Positions 7,817-16,923 of a DNA stretch of 32,168 nucleotides are shown one piece after another. The notes under the pieces were generated by a model. The model was not told the origin of the DNA and made no database searches. It saw only the letters and a list, made by a program, of their open reading frames with translations. The stretch is taken from assembly GCA_017643845.1 (NCBI GenBank), contig JAEPMR010000012.1, positions 1 through 32,168 of the forward strand, in the 5' to 3' direction. How positions within the stretch are numbered: position 1 is the stretch's first letter; each line of letters starts with the position of its first letter. Source of the stretch: Marivivens sp. (lineage in GTDB: Bacteria; Pseudomonadota; Alphaproteobacteria; Rhodobacterales; Rhodobacteraceae). Made by a program: the position numbers and the translations under genes.

Positions 7817-8362
7817 ATGAGATCATCCAAGTCACGGTCGCGGGGCAAGAACCGCAACAATCGCCCGTCAGGTGGAAATATCATCAACCGGGTTTTTGAC
7901 AGTTCGGGTCCGGACGGAAAGGTTCGGGGCACGCCGCAACAAATTATTGATAAATACAATCAGTTGCACCGTGACGCTCAACTATCTGGTGACCGTGTGG
8001 CCGCTGAAAACTTTGCTCAACATGCTGAGCATTACCTTCGGATGCTGGCTGAGGCGCAGCGGGAGATGGACAAGCAGCGTGAAGAGCAAGAAGAGGAAAA
8101 CCGTCGCCGTCAGGCTGAACGTGACCGCGAGCGTGCGGAACGTCTGAAGGCCCAGGAAACTGCGGCGAATGGTTCCGACGAGAACGAGGCGCAGAGCGAA
8201 CAGAGCGACGGTGAAAGCACGCTCGTTGAGACGCCGGAAACGCAGCAAAAGCCCAAGAAGCCGCGTAGCCGCAAGCCACGTGCGCCGAAGCAGGATGCGT
8301 CTCATGATGCGCCGCAAGAAGACAAAGCTCCGGAAAATTCGTCGGAAAGCGTCGAGCAGTAA
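7817..8362 (+). CDS. DUF4167 domain protein, highly charged
   Basis: Function not established. The 181-residue protein has three parts: a basic, Arg/Ser/Asn-rich N-terminus (residues 1-18), the conserved DUF4167 core with NRVFDSSGPDGKVRGTPQQ and QLSGDRVAAENFAQHAEHYLR (about residues 24-80), and a long charged tail. The tail begins as a predicted coiled coil (82-113) and ends in a Lys/Pro/Arg patch around residues 145-158. The basic ends suggest nucleic-acid contact, which is inference. The start MRSSKSRSRGKN at 7817 matches the usual family N-terminus; a GTG-led extension from 7721 does not. It converges on rsmA with a single base between stop codons. Confidence 0.82.
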   Translation: MRSSKSRSRGKNRNNRPSGGNIINRVFDSSGPDGKVRGTPQQIIDKYNQLHRDAQLSGDRVAAENFAQHAEHYLRMLAEAQREMDKQREEQEEENRRRQAERDRERAERLKAQETAANGSDENEAQSEQSDGESTLVETPETQQKPKKPRSRKPRAPKQDASHDAPQEDKAPENSSESVEQ

Positions 8363-8363
8363 T

Positions 8364-9221
8364 CTAAGATTTCGAGCTCTGTTCCGCCGCGATTTCGCGG
8401 GCAAGGGCGCAGAATGCTTCGAGTGAGATCTGTTCAGCACGATCTGTTGGCTTGATGCCAGCAGCTTTTAGGTGATCTTCGATCATCGGCGAGACTGCTT
8501 TCAATGATGCACGAAGCATTTTTCGGCGCTGATTGAAGGCCGCTGCTACAACACGTGATAGAATGGCCGGATCAGCAGGAAAGCGCGGCTCCGGTCGGGC
8601 CTCCAAGTGAACAACGGCTGACGAAACTTTGGGAGGCGGCGTGAAAGCCTGCGGTGGAAGGTCCAGAACGATCCGGGCGTCGCTCCGCCATTGTGCAAGG
8701 ATTGCAAGTCGGCCGTAGGCCTTGCTTCCCGGCTCAGCGGTAATCCGTTGCGCAACCTCTTTTTGGAACATCAAGGTCAGGCTGCTCCAAAACGGCGGCC
8801 AGTCTTTTGGGGTAAGCCATCTCACGAGAAGCTCTGTCCCAACATTATAGGGCAGGTTGGCCGCAATTTTGATTGGTGGTGTCAGATAGGCGAGCGGATC
8901 GATTTCGAGGGCGTCACCTTGGATGATCTGAAGCCTATCTGGATAGCGAGCAGCAATTTCCTCCAGTGCGGGAATGCAGCGGGTGTCTTTTTCGATTGCG
9001 AGAACTTTGCGGGCGCCTTCCGCTAGCAGCCCGCGCGTCAGTCCTCCGGGGCCGGGACCGATTTCCAGTATATCGCTTGAGGTCAGATCACCCGCCTGCC
9101 GGGCGATTTTTGCCGTGAGGTTCAAATCGAGAAGGAAATTCTGACCGAGGGATTTTTTGGCCGAAAGGCCATACGTCGTGATAACCTCTCGCAGGGGGGG
9201 CAGAGCGTCGATCTGGCTCAT
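8364..9221 (-). CDS. rsmA: 16S rRNA (A1518/A1519-N6,N6)-dimethyltransferase
   Basis: Dimethylates two adjacent adenines in helix 45 of 16S rRNA late in 30S assembly (the KsgA activity; loss gives kasugamycin resistance). The 285-residue protein has the family hallmarks [10 protein letters not shown], the SAM loop [10 protein letters not shown] and the catalytic NLPYN, plus a C-terminal [12 protein letters not shown] segment. The ATG at 9221 forms an ATGA overlap with the pdxA stop, which makes it preferable to a start ten codons upstream. It is the last gene of the lptF-to-rsmA operon. pdxA-ksgA linkage downstream of surA and lptD is also known in E. coli. Confidence 0.95.
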   Translation of the reverse strand: MSQIDALPPLREVITTYGLSAKKSLGQNFLLDLNLTAKIARQAGDLTSSDILEIGPGPGGLTRGLLAEGARKVLAIEKDTRCIPALEEIAARYPDRLQIIQGDALEIDPLAYLTPPIKIAANLPYNVGTELLVRWLTPKDWPPFWSSLTLMFQKEVAQRITAEPGSKAYGRLAILAQWRSDARIVLDLPPQAFTPPPKVSSAVVHLEARPEPRFPADPAILSRVVAAAFNQRRKMLRASLKAVSPMIEDHLKAAGIKPTDRAEQISLEAFCALAREIAAEQSSKS

Positions 9222-10186
9222 TTCTGGTGCCTTTTCTGACCCATTTCCCACGCCATGCGGATGGCTGCAATCATGGAGGTTGGATCTGCTATTCCTTTGC
9301 CTGCGATATCGAGCGCGGTTCCGTGGTCTGGTGATGTCCTGATGAAATCAAGGCCGAGTGTGACGTTGACGCCGCCGGAAAAGTCGATGGTCTTAATCGG
9401 AATGAGAGCTTGGTCATGATAGGCGCAAATAGCCGCATCATACGAAGTGCGAGCGGTTGGATGAAACATTGTATCTGCAGACATCGGACCAAAAACGTTC
9501 ATGCCCAGATCACGGAGCCTGGCAACCACGGGAGCTATGACTTCTATCTCTTCTCGGCCCATGCGCCCACCTTCACCGGCATGAGGATTCATGCCCGCCA
9601 CGGCGATACGAGGACGTTCAATTCCGAAGTCATGTTTCAGGGCGTTATGTGTCGTGAGAATTGTTTTTTCCAGCAGCTCAGAGGTGAAATGCCGTGCTAC
9701 CTCCGACAGCGGTATGTGAATGGTGACAGGAACGACCCGCAAATCAGAGCAGGCGAGCATCATGACGACGTGGTCCTTATCGTCCAGTGACGCGAGGAAC
9801 TCTGTGTGCCCAGGGAAACGAAATGCCGCGCCTTCGGCAAGGGCTTGTTTGTGTATCGGCGCAGTACAGAGCGCACTGCATTGTCCTGCGTGGGCGAGAC
9901 GCGCACCCTCCTCAATTGCCGCAATGACACCGGCTGCATGTGCAGGGTTAAGCTGGCCGGGCTGACGGGGCGCGCCTGTTTCAATCGGCAGAACTGGAAG
10001 CGACATCGGTGACGATGCCGCTGCCGACGACGGATCTGTTACGACGGTGACTGGGATATCACTCGGCAGGTGTGATGGATCGCCGATCCATAGAATCGGG
10101 ATGTCATTACGAAGCGCCCGCCATGCATCAGCCGCAATTTCGGGCCCGATGCCGGCGGGTTCCCCGCAGGAGATAGCGACGGTCAT
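9218..10186 (-). CDS. pdxA: 4-hydroxythreonine-4-phosphate dehydrogenase
   Basis: NAD-dependent oxidation of 4-phosphohydroxy-L-threonine in the DXP-dependent route to pyridoxal phosphate. The 322-residue protein starts with the typical [16 protein letters not shown] and holds the phosphate- and metal-binding segments [19 protein letters not shown] and [11 protein letters not shown], with the histidines of the last two and of TIHIPL as likely metal ligands. Start and stop both sit in ATGA overlaps, with surA upstream and rsmA downstream, so translation is probably coupled. Confidence 0.95.
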   Translation of the reverse strand: MTVAISCGEPAGIGPEIAADAWRALRNDIPILWIGDPSHLPSDIPVTVVTDPSSAAASSPMSLPVLPIETGAPRQPGQLNPAHAAGVIAAIEEGARLAHAGQCSALCTAPIHKQALAEGAAFRFPGHTEFLASLDDKDHVVMMLACSDLRVVPVTIHIPLSEVARHFTSELLEKTILTTHNALKHDFGIERPRIAVAGMNPHAGEGGRMGREEIEVIAPVVARLRDLGMNVFGPMSADTMFHPTARTSYDAAICAYHDQALIPIKTIDFSGGVNVTLGLDFIRTSPDHGTALDIAGKGIADPTSMIAAIRMAWEMGQKRHQK

Positions 10187-11400
10187 TCGATTACAATTGT
10201 TGCCGATGCACGGAGATTTGACAGGAGCGCTTCGGCGTAGCCACTCAGGCGGGCAGATCTAAGCTCGTTGCGGACGGCTTCACGGTCCTCTTCTACGGCA
10301 CCTGGCTCGGCTACGCGGGCACAGAGCATCAAAAACACCAGTGTATCCCCGTCCGCACGCCGTAGATTGGTGGAGACCTCGTTCGGATCAAGCTTCGCCA
10401 ATTCGATTGCAACATCTTCCGGAATGTCGCGCACCGGAAGGATGTCCCGTTCGAGTGCCTCTGCTGGCATGTCACGGGCAATGCCATAAAGGTCGTCACA
10501 GGTGTCGATCCGGTTTCGGATAGACTTGGCTTCTGCCTCGGCCCTTCCACTATTGGCACCAGAAAGATAGAGCGCTGCGTATTCGATCGCGCCGCCTGAG
10601 GTGGCGGGACGGTTCACTTCACGCAGGCCCCGCAACTGGAAGAGGGCAATGCCATTGGGTATCGGCAGGGGGTCTGAGATTTCGCCGGGTTTCAGGCTCA
10701 ACATCAAACCGCGAAGCGCAGGCGGGTAATTTTCCAGATCGACCCAGTCGAGCCGCCCGCCGTTTGCACGTGAGGGGAGTGCGGAAACTTGGCGGGCCGC
10801 GTCCTCGAATGCGGCCTGGCTCGATAGATTTGAGACTTGCAGTGCAACGTCCATCGCCTCTTCCATCCTTTCAGGAGGGGCGGCGATGATGATTTCAGAC
10901 AGAAGAACCTGAATTTTTGCAGACGAGCCGGTTCGTTGCCCGAGCACACGGTCTACGTCATCCGCCGAAATCTCTATACGGCCGGCGTAAGTCTGGCGCA
11001 CAAAGTCGCGCCATGCGGTGTTTGCGAACAGGAAATCACGGAATGTTTGACTGTCAACGCCGGCCGCTGCCAGATCGCGGTAGAGATCGTTCTCGGTTGT
11101 TTCGTTGCGTTCGAGGAATTCAGTCAGTGCGCGCTCAAAACCTGCCTCGGTGAGGCTCAACCCGCGGCGCGAGAGTTCGGATAGCTTCAGGCTCTCGTCA
11201 ATCAGTTGCTCTTGTGCCAGCGCTTCTAGATCACCCGGCGTGCCGAAGGCGGAGAGGAGTTTTTCTCTCTGATCGAGTTCATAGTAGGTAATGACATCGT
11301 CATTCACCGTCACCGCTGGCGAAAAGAGGGATTGCGCTGTGACCGCGACCGGAAAACAAAGGCTGACAATCAGAAGAAAGGTGCGGATTGTGGGCGTCAT
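10183..11400 (-). CDS. surA: Periplasmic chaperone / peptidyl-prolyl isomerase, SurA type
   Basis: Escorts outer-membrane proteins such as LptD through the periplasm. The 405-residue protein begins with a signal peptide (hydrophobic residues 7-20, cleavage likely after VTA at about 22), followed by a SurA N-terminal helical domain starting VTVNDDVITYYEL. A parvulin-type rotamase domain spans roughly residues 155-260, with IQVLLSEIII at its start and GEISDPLPIPNGIALFQL at its end. A second, poorly conserved domain follows. Family members usually run 400-430 residues. It sits 11 bases after lptD, its likely client, with AGGA as ribosome site. Confidence 0.87.
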   Translation of the reverse strand: MTPTIRTFLLIVSLCFPVAVTAQSLFSPAVTVNDDVITYYELDQREKLLSAFGTPGDLEALAQEQLIDESLKLSELSRRGLSLTEAGFERALTEFLERNETTENDLYRDLAAAGVDSQTFRDFLFANTAWRDFVRQTYAGRIEISADDVDRVLGQRTGSSAKIQVLLSEIIIAAPPERMEEAMDVALQVSNLSSQAAFEDAARQVSALPSRANGGRLDWVDLENYPPALRGLMLSLKPGEISDPLPIPNGIALFQLRGLREVNRPATSGGAIEYAALYLSGANSGRAEAEAKSIRNRIDTCDDLYGIARDMPAEALERDILPVRDIPEDVAIELAKLDPNEVSTNLRRADGDTLVFLMLCARVAEPGAVEEDREAVRNELRSARLSGYAEALLSNLRASATIVIE

Positions 11401-11411
11401 TTGGTCTTGTC

Positions 11412-13520
11412 CTAGTTCCGGCAGGAGCGCGTGGAAGCACTATTCCCGTCATTTGCCGCAAAGCCAAGTAGCCGTACGGTCAATTGGTAGTCAGTCGATG
11501 GTTGCACAGTAGTCGAAGACGTAAAGCGGCGCGAGGCCGAAAGCTCTACATCGACACATTCGTTTTTCCAGCCTAGCGATGCATTTGCGCGTGCAGGAGA
11601 ATTGCTGACTACGTCATAGCGACCGCCTATACCTGCGCGCCATTGTTCAGATATCTGGAATTCGCTCGCGAGGGTCCATTCCCAGACAGAGTCCCTGCGA
11701 TCGCGTGCAGGATCTTGTTCCAGCCAGATGTAAGACGCGCTCAGATCCATCCACTCGGATGCCCATGTTGCGCGAGCTTCGGATAGCGAACTGTCGAAAC
11801 TGTCATCAATGATATTCCGCAGCTCGATCCCGAGGCCGTTTGGAAATGCCAGCTGGCCCGCAATTAACCAACTGGAGGGTGAGGAATTCAGGCCCGTGCT
11901 TTCAGCAAAGGTCAGAGGTGTGTCACGAATGATGCGCCCCGCGGCGATGCGGGTTGTGCGTCCATTAGGCGAAAAGCTGCTCCACACTGCGCCAAGTGCC
12001 GCGCGTGTGCCGGATTCCTTTCGGTCATCACCGGGAAACCGATCAAGCGCGAACAGGTTGGCTTGGTCGAACTCGACCCTTGTGCTGTCTTCGTTGGTGA
12101 TGTCACCGTCCCCGATTTGCGTCGACCATGCCAGCGTAGCGATTGGTTCAATAATCTGCTGTGTGCCTGACGCAGTCATTCGCTGAAACGGCCAACGCAG
12201 CGTTACGCCGGCTGCTGGCGAGACGCGCCATGCAAGTCCGTTCCCAGTGACGTCTTGTCGGGTATAATAGGCATCCGCTGAAATCTCGCTTGTGGTGTGA
12301 AGGAGTAGGCCATTGGGAATTTCCCAGCCTTTGGACCATGCCGCGCCAGCGCCCAGGCGAACGACATCGCGGCCTTCGTCCCCGGTTTCTCGATCGAAGC
12401 GAAAATGTGAGTCCAGGCTTGTCGACAGCGTGAGTGTTCCAAGGCGGCTATCTTGGAAGTCTTTCAAGTAAGAAAGCTCACTCAGTAGTGGCGGTAGGCT
12501 GAGGTTTGTTTCATCGTCCCGAAGGGTCTGAAAAAGTGTAACGTCGCCCTCAAAGAGCTGCGTTTCGGTCACGGAGCTGAAGCCTATGGAGCTGTCCAGA
12601 CGGTCTCTGTCCGAAATTCCGTATTCGAGCAGGTATGCTTTGTCGCTCACGATCTCGGTGTCGAACCGCAGTTCGGTATCAGCCAAAATATCGAAACGTC
12701 CCTTGCCGAAAAAATAGGCGCGGGGGGGTCCGGGACGTATTTCATCTGTGCTCACTGCTGCATCGATTTCAATCTCGCCACGCAGAAACGCTTGGCGATA
12801 ACGGGCCTCAAGCGTTTTGGTTACAGGCGAGAGATAGGGTGTGATGAGGAGATCGCGCGAGTTACCCATCGCCACAAAGTAGGGAAAGCGATAGCCGAAT
12901 CCCAAAAGATCTGAAGTGCGGATTTCCGGGACAAGGAAACCAGTTGAGCGACGGACAGTCGGATCGGGCATGCGCATCCGCGGAAGCCAGAAAATCGGCA
13001 CGCCGCGCACTAATAGGCGGGCATCTTCAAAGTAGAGCTGCGCCCTGTCTGCGTCATGAGTTACGCGATCAGCCTCAATCGCCCAAAGCGGCGCCCGATT
13101 GCCGCAAACGGTGCAGGAGGTTGCTGCAACGCGGTTGAATTGTGTGAGTTGTTCTTTACGGACAATTGTATCTGACGCCAGCTGGAGGCGACGATCCAGA
13201 AGCGCCCTCGCACCTTCCAAAAGGCCGAATTCCAGTCGCGAGTCTAGGGCCGCGCGGGAGGCAGCGATAATCACACCGTCACCGCCAACTAAAAAAATCG
13301 GTCCTTCGATGGTCAGCCGATCAGATTTCTGGTCGAAGGTAATTCGTGAAGCGGAGAGGCGTGTTTCTTCGAAGAACACTTCGACATTGCCCGCGGCAAC
13401 AAGTTTCGGGCCGGGTTCGACAAAGATCGTATCGGCAAGCAACGCGGCACGGTCCTGCGCTCCGAGCTGACCTGCAAAAGCGATCAAGCTGATCAACAAA
13501 AAGATAAAGTAGCGGATCAT
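11412..13520 (-). CDS. lptD: LPS-assembly outer-membrane protein LptD
   Basis: Forms the outer-membrane barrel that, with LptE, inserts lipopolysaccharide into the outer leaflet. About 702 residues: signal peptide (MIRYFIFLLISLIAFAGQLG, cleavage near GAQ), an N-terminal beta-taco domain with VAAGNVEVFFEETRLSASRI, then a large C-terminal barrel with LVPEIRTSDLLGFGYRFPY. Two pairs of cysteines (C136/C139 in SCTVCGN; C655 and C700 near the C-terminus) match the pattern that forms the long-range disulfides of LptD. The start ATG 13520 overlaps the lptG stop (ATGA) and has GGAGGA just upstream. No lptE is visible nearby. Confidence 0.93.
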   Translation of the reverse strand: MIRYFIFLLISLIAFAGQLGAQDRAALLADTIFVEPGPKLVAAGNVEVFFEETRLSASRITFDQKSDRLTIEGPIFLVGGDGVIIAASRAALDSRLEFGLLEGARALLDRRLQLASDTIVRKEQLTQFNRVAATSCTVCGNRAPLWAIEADRVTHDADRAQLYFEDARLLVRGVPIFWLPRMRMPDPTVRRSTGFLVPEIRTSDLLGFGYRFPYFVAMGNSRDLLITPYLSPVTKTLEARYRQAFLRGEIEIDAAVSTDEIRPGPPRAYFFGKGRFDILADTELRFDTEIVSDKAYLLEYGISDRDRLDSSIGFSSVTETQLFEGDVTLFQTLRDDETNLSLPPLLSELSYLKDFQDSRLGTLTLSTSLDSHFRFDRETGDEGRDVVRLGAGAAWSKGWEIPNGLLLHTTSEISADAYYTRQDVTGNGLAWRVSPAAGVTLRWPFQRMTASGTQQIIEPIATLAWSTQIGDGDITNEDSTRVEFDQANLFALDRFPGDDRKESGTRAALGAVWSSFSPNGRTTRIAAGRIIRDTPLTFAESTGLNSSPSSWLIAGQLAFPNGLGIELRNIIDDSFDSSLSEARATWASEWMDLSASYIWLEQDPARDRRDSVWEWTLASEFQISEQWRAGIGGRYDVVSNSPARANASLGWKNECVDVELSASRRFTSSTTVQPSTDYQLTVRLLGFAANDGNSASTRSCRN

Positions 13521-14608
13521 CCGTCCTCCAGCTGAAGGAGAATGGCAAATGACATTGTCAGACCGGCAAGTGGTGGCGCCCAAGCTGAAAGGGCTGCCGG
13601 GAGTTGACCGCTCTCGCCGAGAAGCATCGAAAAATTTCGTATGAAGTAGAGGCCAAATCCTAGGAGAATTGCTGTCATTACCCGAATTGTTGTCCCGCCG
13701 CCGCGTTGGTAGCGCATGCTAAATGCCGCGCCCAGTAAGAGCATTGTCAGGAACAGCACCGGCTGTGAGAGTTCCGCGTGCAACCAGACGAGATGACGTT
13801 TCGCTGCAAAGCCGGCCTGCTTGAGATTCTCGATAAAAGCAGGAAGCTCCCAAATTGAAATCGAAGAGGGATCACCGAAACTGTCGCGTATCTCATCTGC
13901 CGTCAGATTAGAGGCAATCTGGTGCTCCGAGAGTGTTTGTGCGGCTTTCTCAGGGTTTTCGGCCGATCCCAGCTGCCATATTTTTACGTCGGTCAGCGTC
14001 CATGCGCCTTCGATTAGTTCAGCGCGTTTTGCCTCAACGCGTTCAGCGATACCAATTTCAGTCTTTGACTGGATGAATGTCACATCGCCTAGCAAGGTTC
14101 CGTCAAGGTTACTGGATTGCGCCCAGATTACGGTCTGAGCATCGCCTCCCTGTCTGAGCCAGAGCCCGTCCTCGGAAAGTGCCAATGTGCTAGCGGAATC
14201 ATCAAGTGCGCTCGTGCGACTCTCATATGCGCGCGATGTCGCTGCGACGATAGGGTTAAAGGCCGCGACCGCGATGCCCGAAATGATGAGTGTGACCAAA
14301 ACGGGGGACAGCAACATCCGAATTGCCGACCTGCCAGACGCACGAATAACGACCAATTCGGAATTTCGGGACAGTGAAAGGAAACAGAGAATGGTGCTGA
14401 GGATTAGTACCAGCGGTAGGAGCTGATACATCGCTCTGGGGACGTTCAATGCGCTGAGCAAAAGCATTTCTGACAAGCCGCCATCGCTCCCCCCAAAGCG
14501 CCGGAGCTGCTCTACGATGTCAAGGAGCCCGTTTACGGCGAAGAACGCGAGCCAAACTCCCAAAAAGGAAAGCGTGAATCGCTTTGCGAGATAGAAGTGG
14601 AGGGTCAT
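13517..14608 (-). CDS. lptG: LPS export ABC transporter permease LptG
   Basis: One of the two permeases of the LptB2FG transporter that extracts LPS from the inner membrane. The 363-residue protein has three N-terminal membrane segments (the first in LSFLGVWLAFFAVNGLLDIV), a periplasmic beta-jellyroll region (about residues 110-260), and three C-terminal membrane segments (VLFLTMLLLGAAFSM, VMTAILLGFGLYFI, and the last near LAGLTMSFAILLQL). I chose ATG 14608 because it forms an ATGA overlap with lptF and matches the family N-terminus (MTLHFYLAKRF); a 68-residue upstream extension lies inside lptF. Confidence 0.92.
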   Translation of the reverse strand: MTLHFYLAKRFTLSFLGVWLAFFAVNGLLDIVEQLRRFGGSDGGLSEMLLLSALNVPRAMYQLLPLVLILSTILCFLSLSRNSELVVIRASGRSAIRMLLSPVLVTLIISGIAVAAFNPIVAATSRAYESRTSALDDSASTLALSEDGLWLRQGGDAQTVIWAQSSNLDGTLLGDVTFIQSKTEIGIAERVEAKRAELIEGAWTLTDVKIWQLGSAENPEKAAQTLSEHQIASNLTADEIRDSFGDPSSISIWELPAFIENLKQAGFAAKRHLVWLHAELSQPVLFLTMLLLGAAFSMRYQRGGGTTIRVMTAILLGFGLYFIRNFSMLLGESGQLPAALSAWAPPLAGLTMSFAILLQLEDG

Positions 14609-15735
14609 GTCGCCAACCTCCGGCGACGCCTGCGAAACCAGTTCGGATAGGTGAGCCGAACCAGTTGAAAACTGATGATCAGGCTGCCCAAACCGATAGG
14701 GAAGTATGCTGCTGGCCAAAGGACATGGTTCTGACGAGCGAGTTGCCCGCCGGTTGTCTCGGCTAGTTTTATCAAGACCACAAATCCTATGGCGTTTCCG
14801 ATTTGAGGCCATACCCCGAAGCGGCTGTATCTGACCGTGAGAAGGGACGAAAACCCTAGCAAAGCAGCGATAAATGCCATGAGAGCCTGAACATTTCGAT
14901 TATGTGCCTCTGCCATCAACACAGCGCGAGACTGCCCCGTTTCGTCGATGAGTGCAGCAGTAGGGAACAGTAGGTCTAACGTCGGCACCTGTGAGGCCGT
15001 GCGCGCATTCGTGGCCTCAGTTGGTAGCAACCCTGCCAGATCATAGGCAAATTCCCGAAAGCGCGTGGTGAAGAGCGAACGGTCCTTCTCAGAGAGGTAT
15101 TGAACCATTCCATTCAACATTACGAGATTTGTGGTCTCGTCTTCGCCTCGTACCAAGAACGCCCGACCAGCCGTGTAGATCGTGTTCTGATCTTCGGCAC
15201 GGCTGTCGGAAAGAAAAATATCGAGCAACTCGCCATCTGGAGTAATTTCCCGGATGTAGAATGTGATGCCGGGTGCTGGACTCACGAACCGGCCTTCGGT
15301 CAGCAAACGCGCTGAAATGTTTTGGCTGATTTCAGCGCTCCGGGTTGCCAGTCCGCGGCTGGACGCAGGCACAAGCCAATGCATGAGAACGGCCATCATC
15401 AGCATAACAAGTAATCCAAAAAGCGCGATCGGCCGCGCAAGCCGAAACGGAGAATAGCCTGTTGCTTGAACCACGACGAGTTCGGACTCGTTTATCAGTC
15501 GGTTTGTGACGAAAAGACTTGCAACAAAGGCTGCAAGCGGAAGCACAATCTGCATGACTGCAGGGAGCGAAAGTGCAGTGAATTCAAAAAAGACGCCTGC
15601 GCTCTCACCATTTGCGATGAGTTGATCAAATAGACGGACCGCCTGATTGATCCAGTAAACGAGGATGAGGATGAGTGAGGAAATCCCGAATACGGCCACA
15701 TATTGCGACAAAAGATATCTGTCGAATCGTGGCAC
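14605..15735 (-). CDS. lptF: LPS export ABC transporter permease LptF
   Basis: Partner permease of LptG in the LPS export complex. The 376-residue protein opens with MPRFDRYLLSQYVAVF and has membrane segments near residues 12-32, 55-75 and 97-117. A periplasmic jellyroll with GITFYIREI and VRGEDETTNLVMLNGMVQ follows, then three more membrane segments at about 280-350. The start is GTG 15735 behind AGAGGGGG. It is the first gene of the operon and diverges from holC; the 133-base gap should hold both promoters. Confidence 0.93.
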   Translation of the reverse strand: MPRFDRYLLSQYVAVFGISSLILILVYWINQAVRLFDQLIANGESAGVFFEFTALSLPAVMQIVLPLAAFVASLFVTNRLINESELVVVQATGYSPFRLARPIALFGLLVMLMMAVLMHWLVPASSRGLATRSAEISQNISARLLTEGRFVSPAPGITFYIREITPDGELLDIFLSDSRAEDQNTIYTAGRAFLVRGEDETTNLVMLNGMVQYLSEKDRSLFTTRFREFAYDLAGLLPTEATNARTASQVPTLDLLFPTAALIDETGQSRAVLMAEAHNRNVQALMAFIAALLGFSSLLTVRYSRFGVWPQIGNAIGFVVLIKLAETTGGQLARQNHVLWPAAYFPIGLGSLIISFQLVRLTYPNWFRRRRRRLAT

Positions 15736-15868
15736 GGAATTCCCCCTCTAGGATCGTCTGGCAGACGCACTGACAGTATCGTATGGTGCGGTCAGATTGA
15801 ACTGGTAACTTGTGTTTTCAGTCGATTGTCGCCGGTCGCCGGTCAACGCAATTGGAGGTCAAAGGGGA

Positions 15869-16336
15869 ATGGGGGACGTCTACTTTTACCACCTCACAGA
15901 AACGCCGCTGGAGAAGGCGCTCCCAACATTGCTGACGCTAGCGAGGGAGCGAGAGTGGCGGATCGAATTGCGCACAAGTTCGGATACGCGGGCGCAGTGG
16001 TTGGACAAGATGTTATGGGATGGTGGTGACGGTGAATTTCTTCCGCACGGGCTGGCGGGAGGGCCGCATGATGACGATCAGCCAATATTAATCACCACGC
16101 AATCATCCGAAGAATTGAAGCTTGATTGTGTGATGTGCGTGGATCAGTCGGTGATGTCTGCCTCCGAGATCGAAACGTTGCAACGCGCTTGTATAATTTT
16201 CGATGGTGTGGACGCCAACGCGGTGCAAAAGGCGCGCGAGCAGTGGAAGAAATTGACTGCTGATGGCTGTGCTGCCCAATATTGGGCGCAGGAGGGCGGT
16301 CGCTGGATCAAGAAGGCTGAATCGCAAGGTCAGTAG
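15869..16336 (+). CDS. holC: DNA polymerase III chi subunit
   Basis: Clamp-loader-associated subunit that links the replicase to single-stranded-DNA-binding protein. The 155-residue protein matches HolC in length and in MGDVYFYHLTETPLEKALPTL, the WLDKMLW segment, the FLPHGLAGGPHDDDQPILIT loop, and a final REQWKKLTADGCAAQYWAQ helix. ATG 15869 is supported by GGAGG upstream and by family N-termini. The stop overlaps the end of the convergent protease gene by 7 bases. Confidence 0.92.
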   Translation: MGDVYFYHLTETPLEKALPTLLTLAREREWRIELRTSSDTRAQWLDKMLWDGGDGEFLPHGLAGGPHDDDQPILITTQSSEELKLDCVMCVDQSVMSASEIETLQRACIIFDGVDANAVQKAREQWKKLTADGCAAQYWAQEGGRWIKKAESQGQ

Positions 16337-16917
16337 CGCAGTATCAGCTCGGAGTCGCGGATCTCGATGTTCTCGAATTGATTGAGAAAACTCATCCCGA
16401 GCAAGGAGGTGTCAAGAGCGCCTTCGTTGACGACAGCGCGGATGCTGTCGAATGAAAGAGGTCCGATGGTGAGCTGCTGTAGCCAAACCGGAGCTGTTCT
16501 GACTGTTCCGTTTGCCGTTCGGGCGGTGCCAAGAAAGGCCAGGTCTGCAACCTCAATTCCTGCGCGCTGAGCGTCGGAGCGAGAGAGCACGATTTGCGTG
16601 GCTCCTGTGTCTACCATAAAGCGAATGGCCGCACCGTTCACATTCAGGGAGAGGTAATAGTGACCGTCCGGTTGCCGAGGGATTCGGATTTCCTGAGATG
16701 ACACGAATTCCTGACGCGGTAACACATCACGCCGAATGTCCGACCATAGACCAACTGCCGCGATAACTCCCACGAAGATGAGCCCCCAGATCGCTGCTTG
16801 CTGCACGAGCTTTGAACGCGACTGTCTGCTCTGAAGGAAAAGCCATCCCGTGACGGCAGAACCCAAAAGAACGAGGTAGGCGAAACTGGCGATCTGATCT
16901 CCTGTCATGGAGCTCAT
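16330..16917 (-). CDS. Membrane-anchored retropepsin-like aspartic protease (clan AA, TIGR02281 type)
   Basis: Probable single-domain aspartic protease that works as a dimer on the periplasmic side; substrates are unknown. The 195-residue protein has two N-terminal membrane segments (about residues 11-28 and 41-58) and a retropepsin fold with the catalytic MVDTGATQIVLS (D103) and the ILV-rich LLGMSFLNQF near the end. It begins 6 bases after marC and has no clear ribosome site; an ATG three codons later (16908) is equally possible. It is probably translated from the ABC-F-marC transcript. Confidence 0.8.
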   Translation of the reverse strand: MSSMTGDQIASFAYLVLLGSAVTGWLFLQSRQSRSKLVQQAAIWGLIFVGVIAAVGLWSDIRRDVLPRQEFVSSQEIRIPRQPDGHYYLSLNVNGAAIRFMVDTGATQIVLSRSDAQRAGIEVADLAFLGTARTANGTVRTAPVWLQQLTIGPLSFDSIRAVVNEGALDTSLLGMSFLNQFENIEIRDSELILRY

Positions 16918-16923
16918 ATGGGG

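Noticed and set aside
7603..7959. Minus-strand frame across the prmC-DUF4167 gap
   Set aside because: It overlaps the terminator and the DUF4167 core on the other strand; no ribosome site or similarity.
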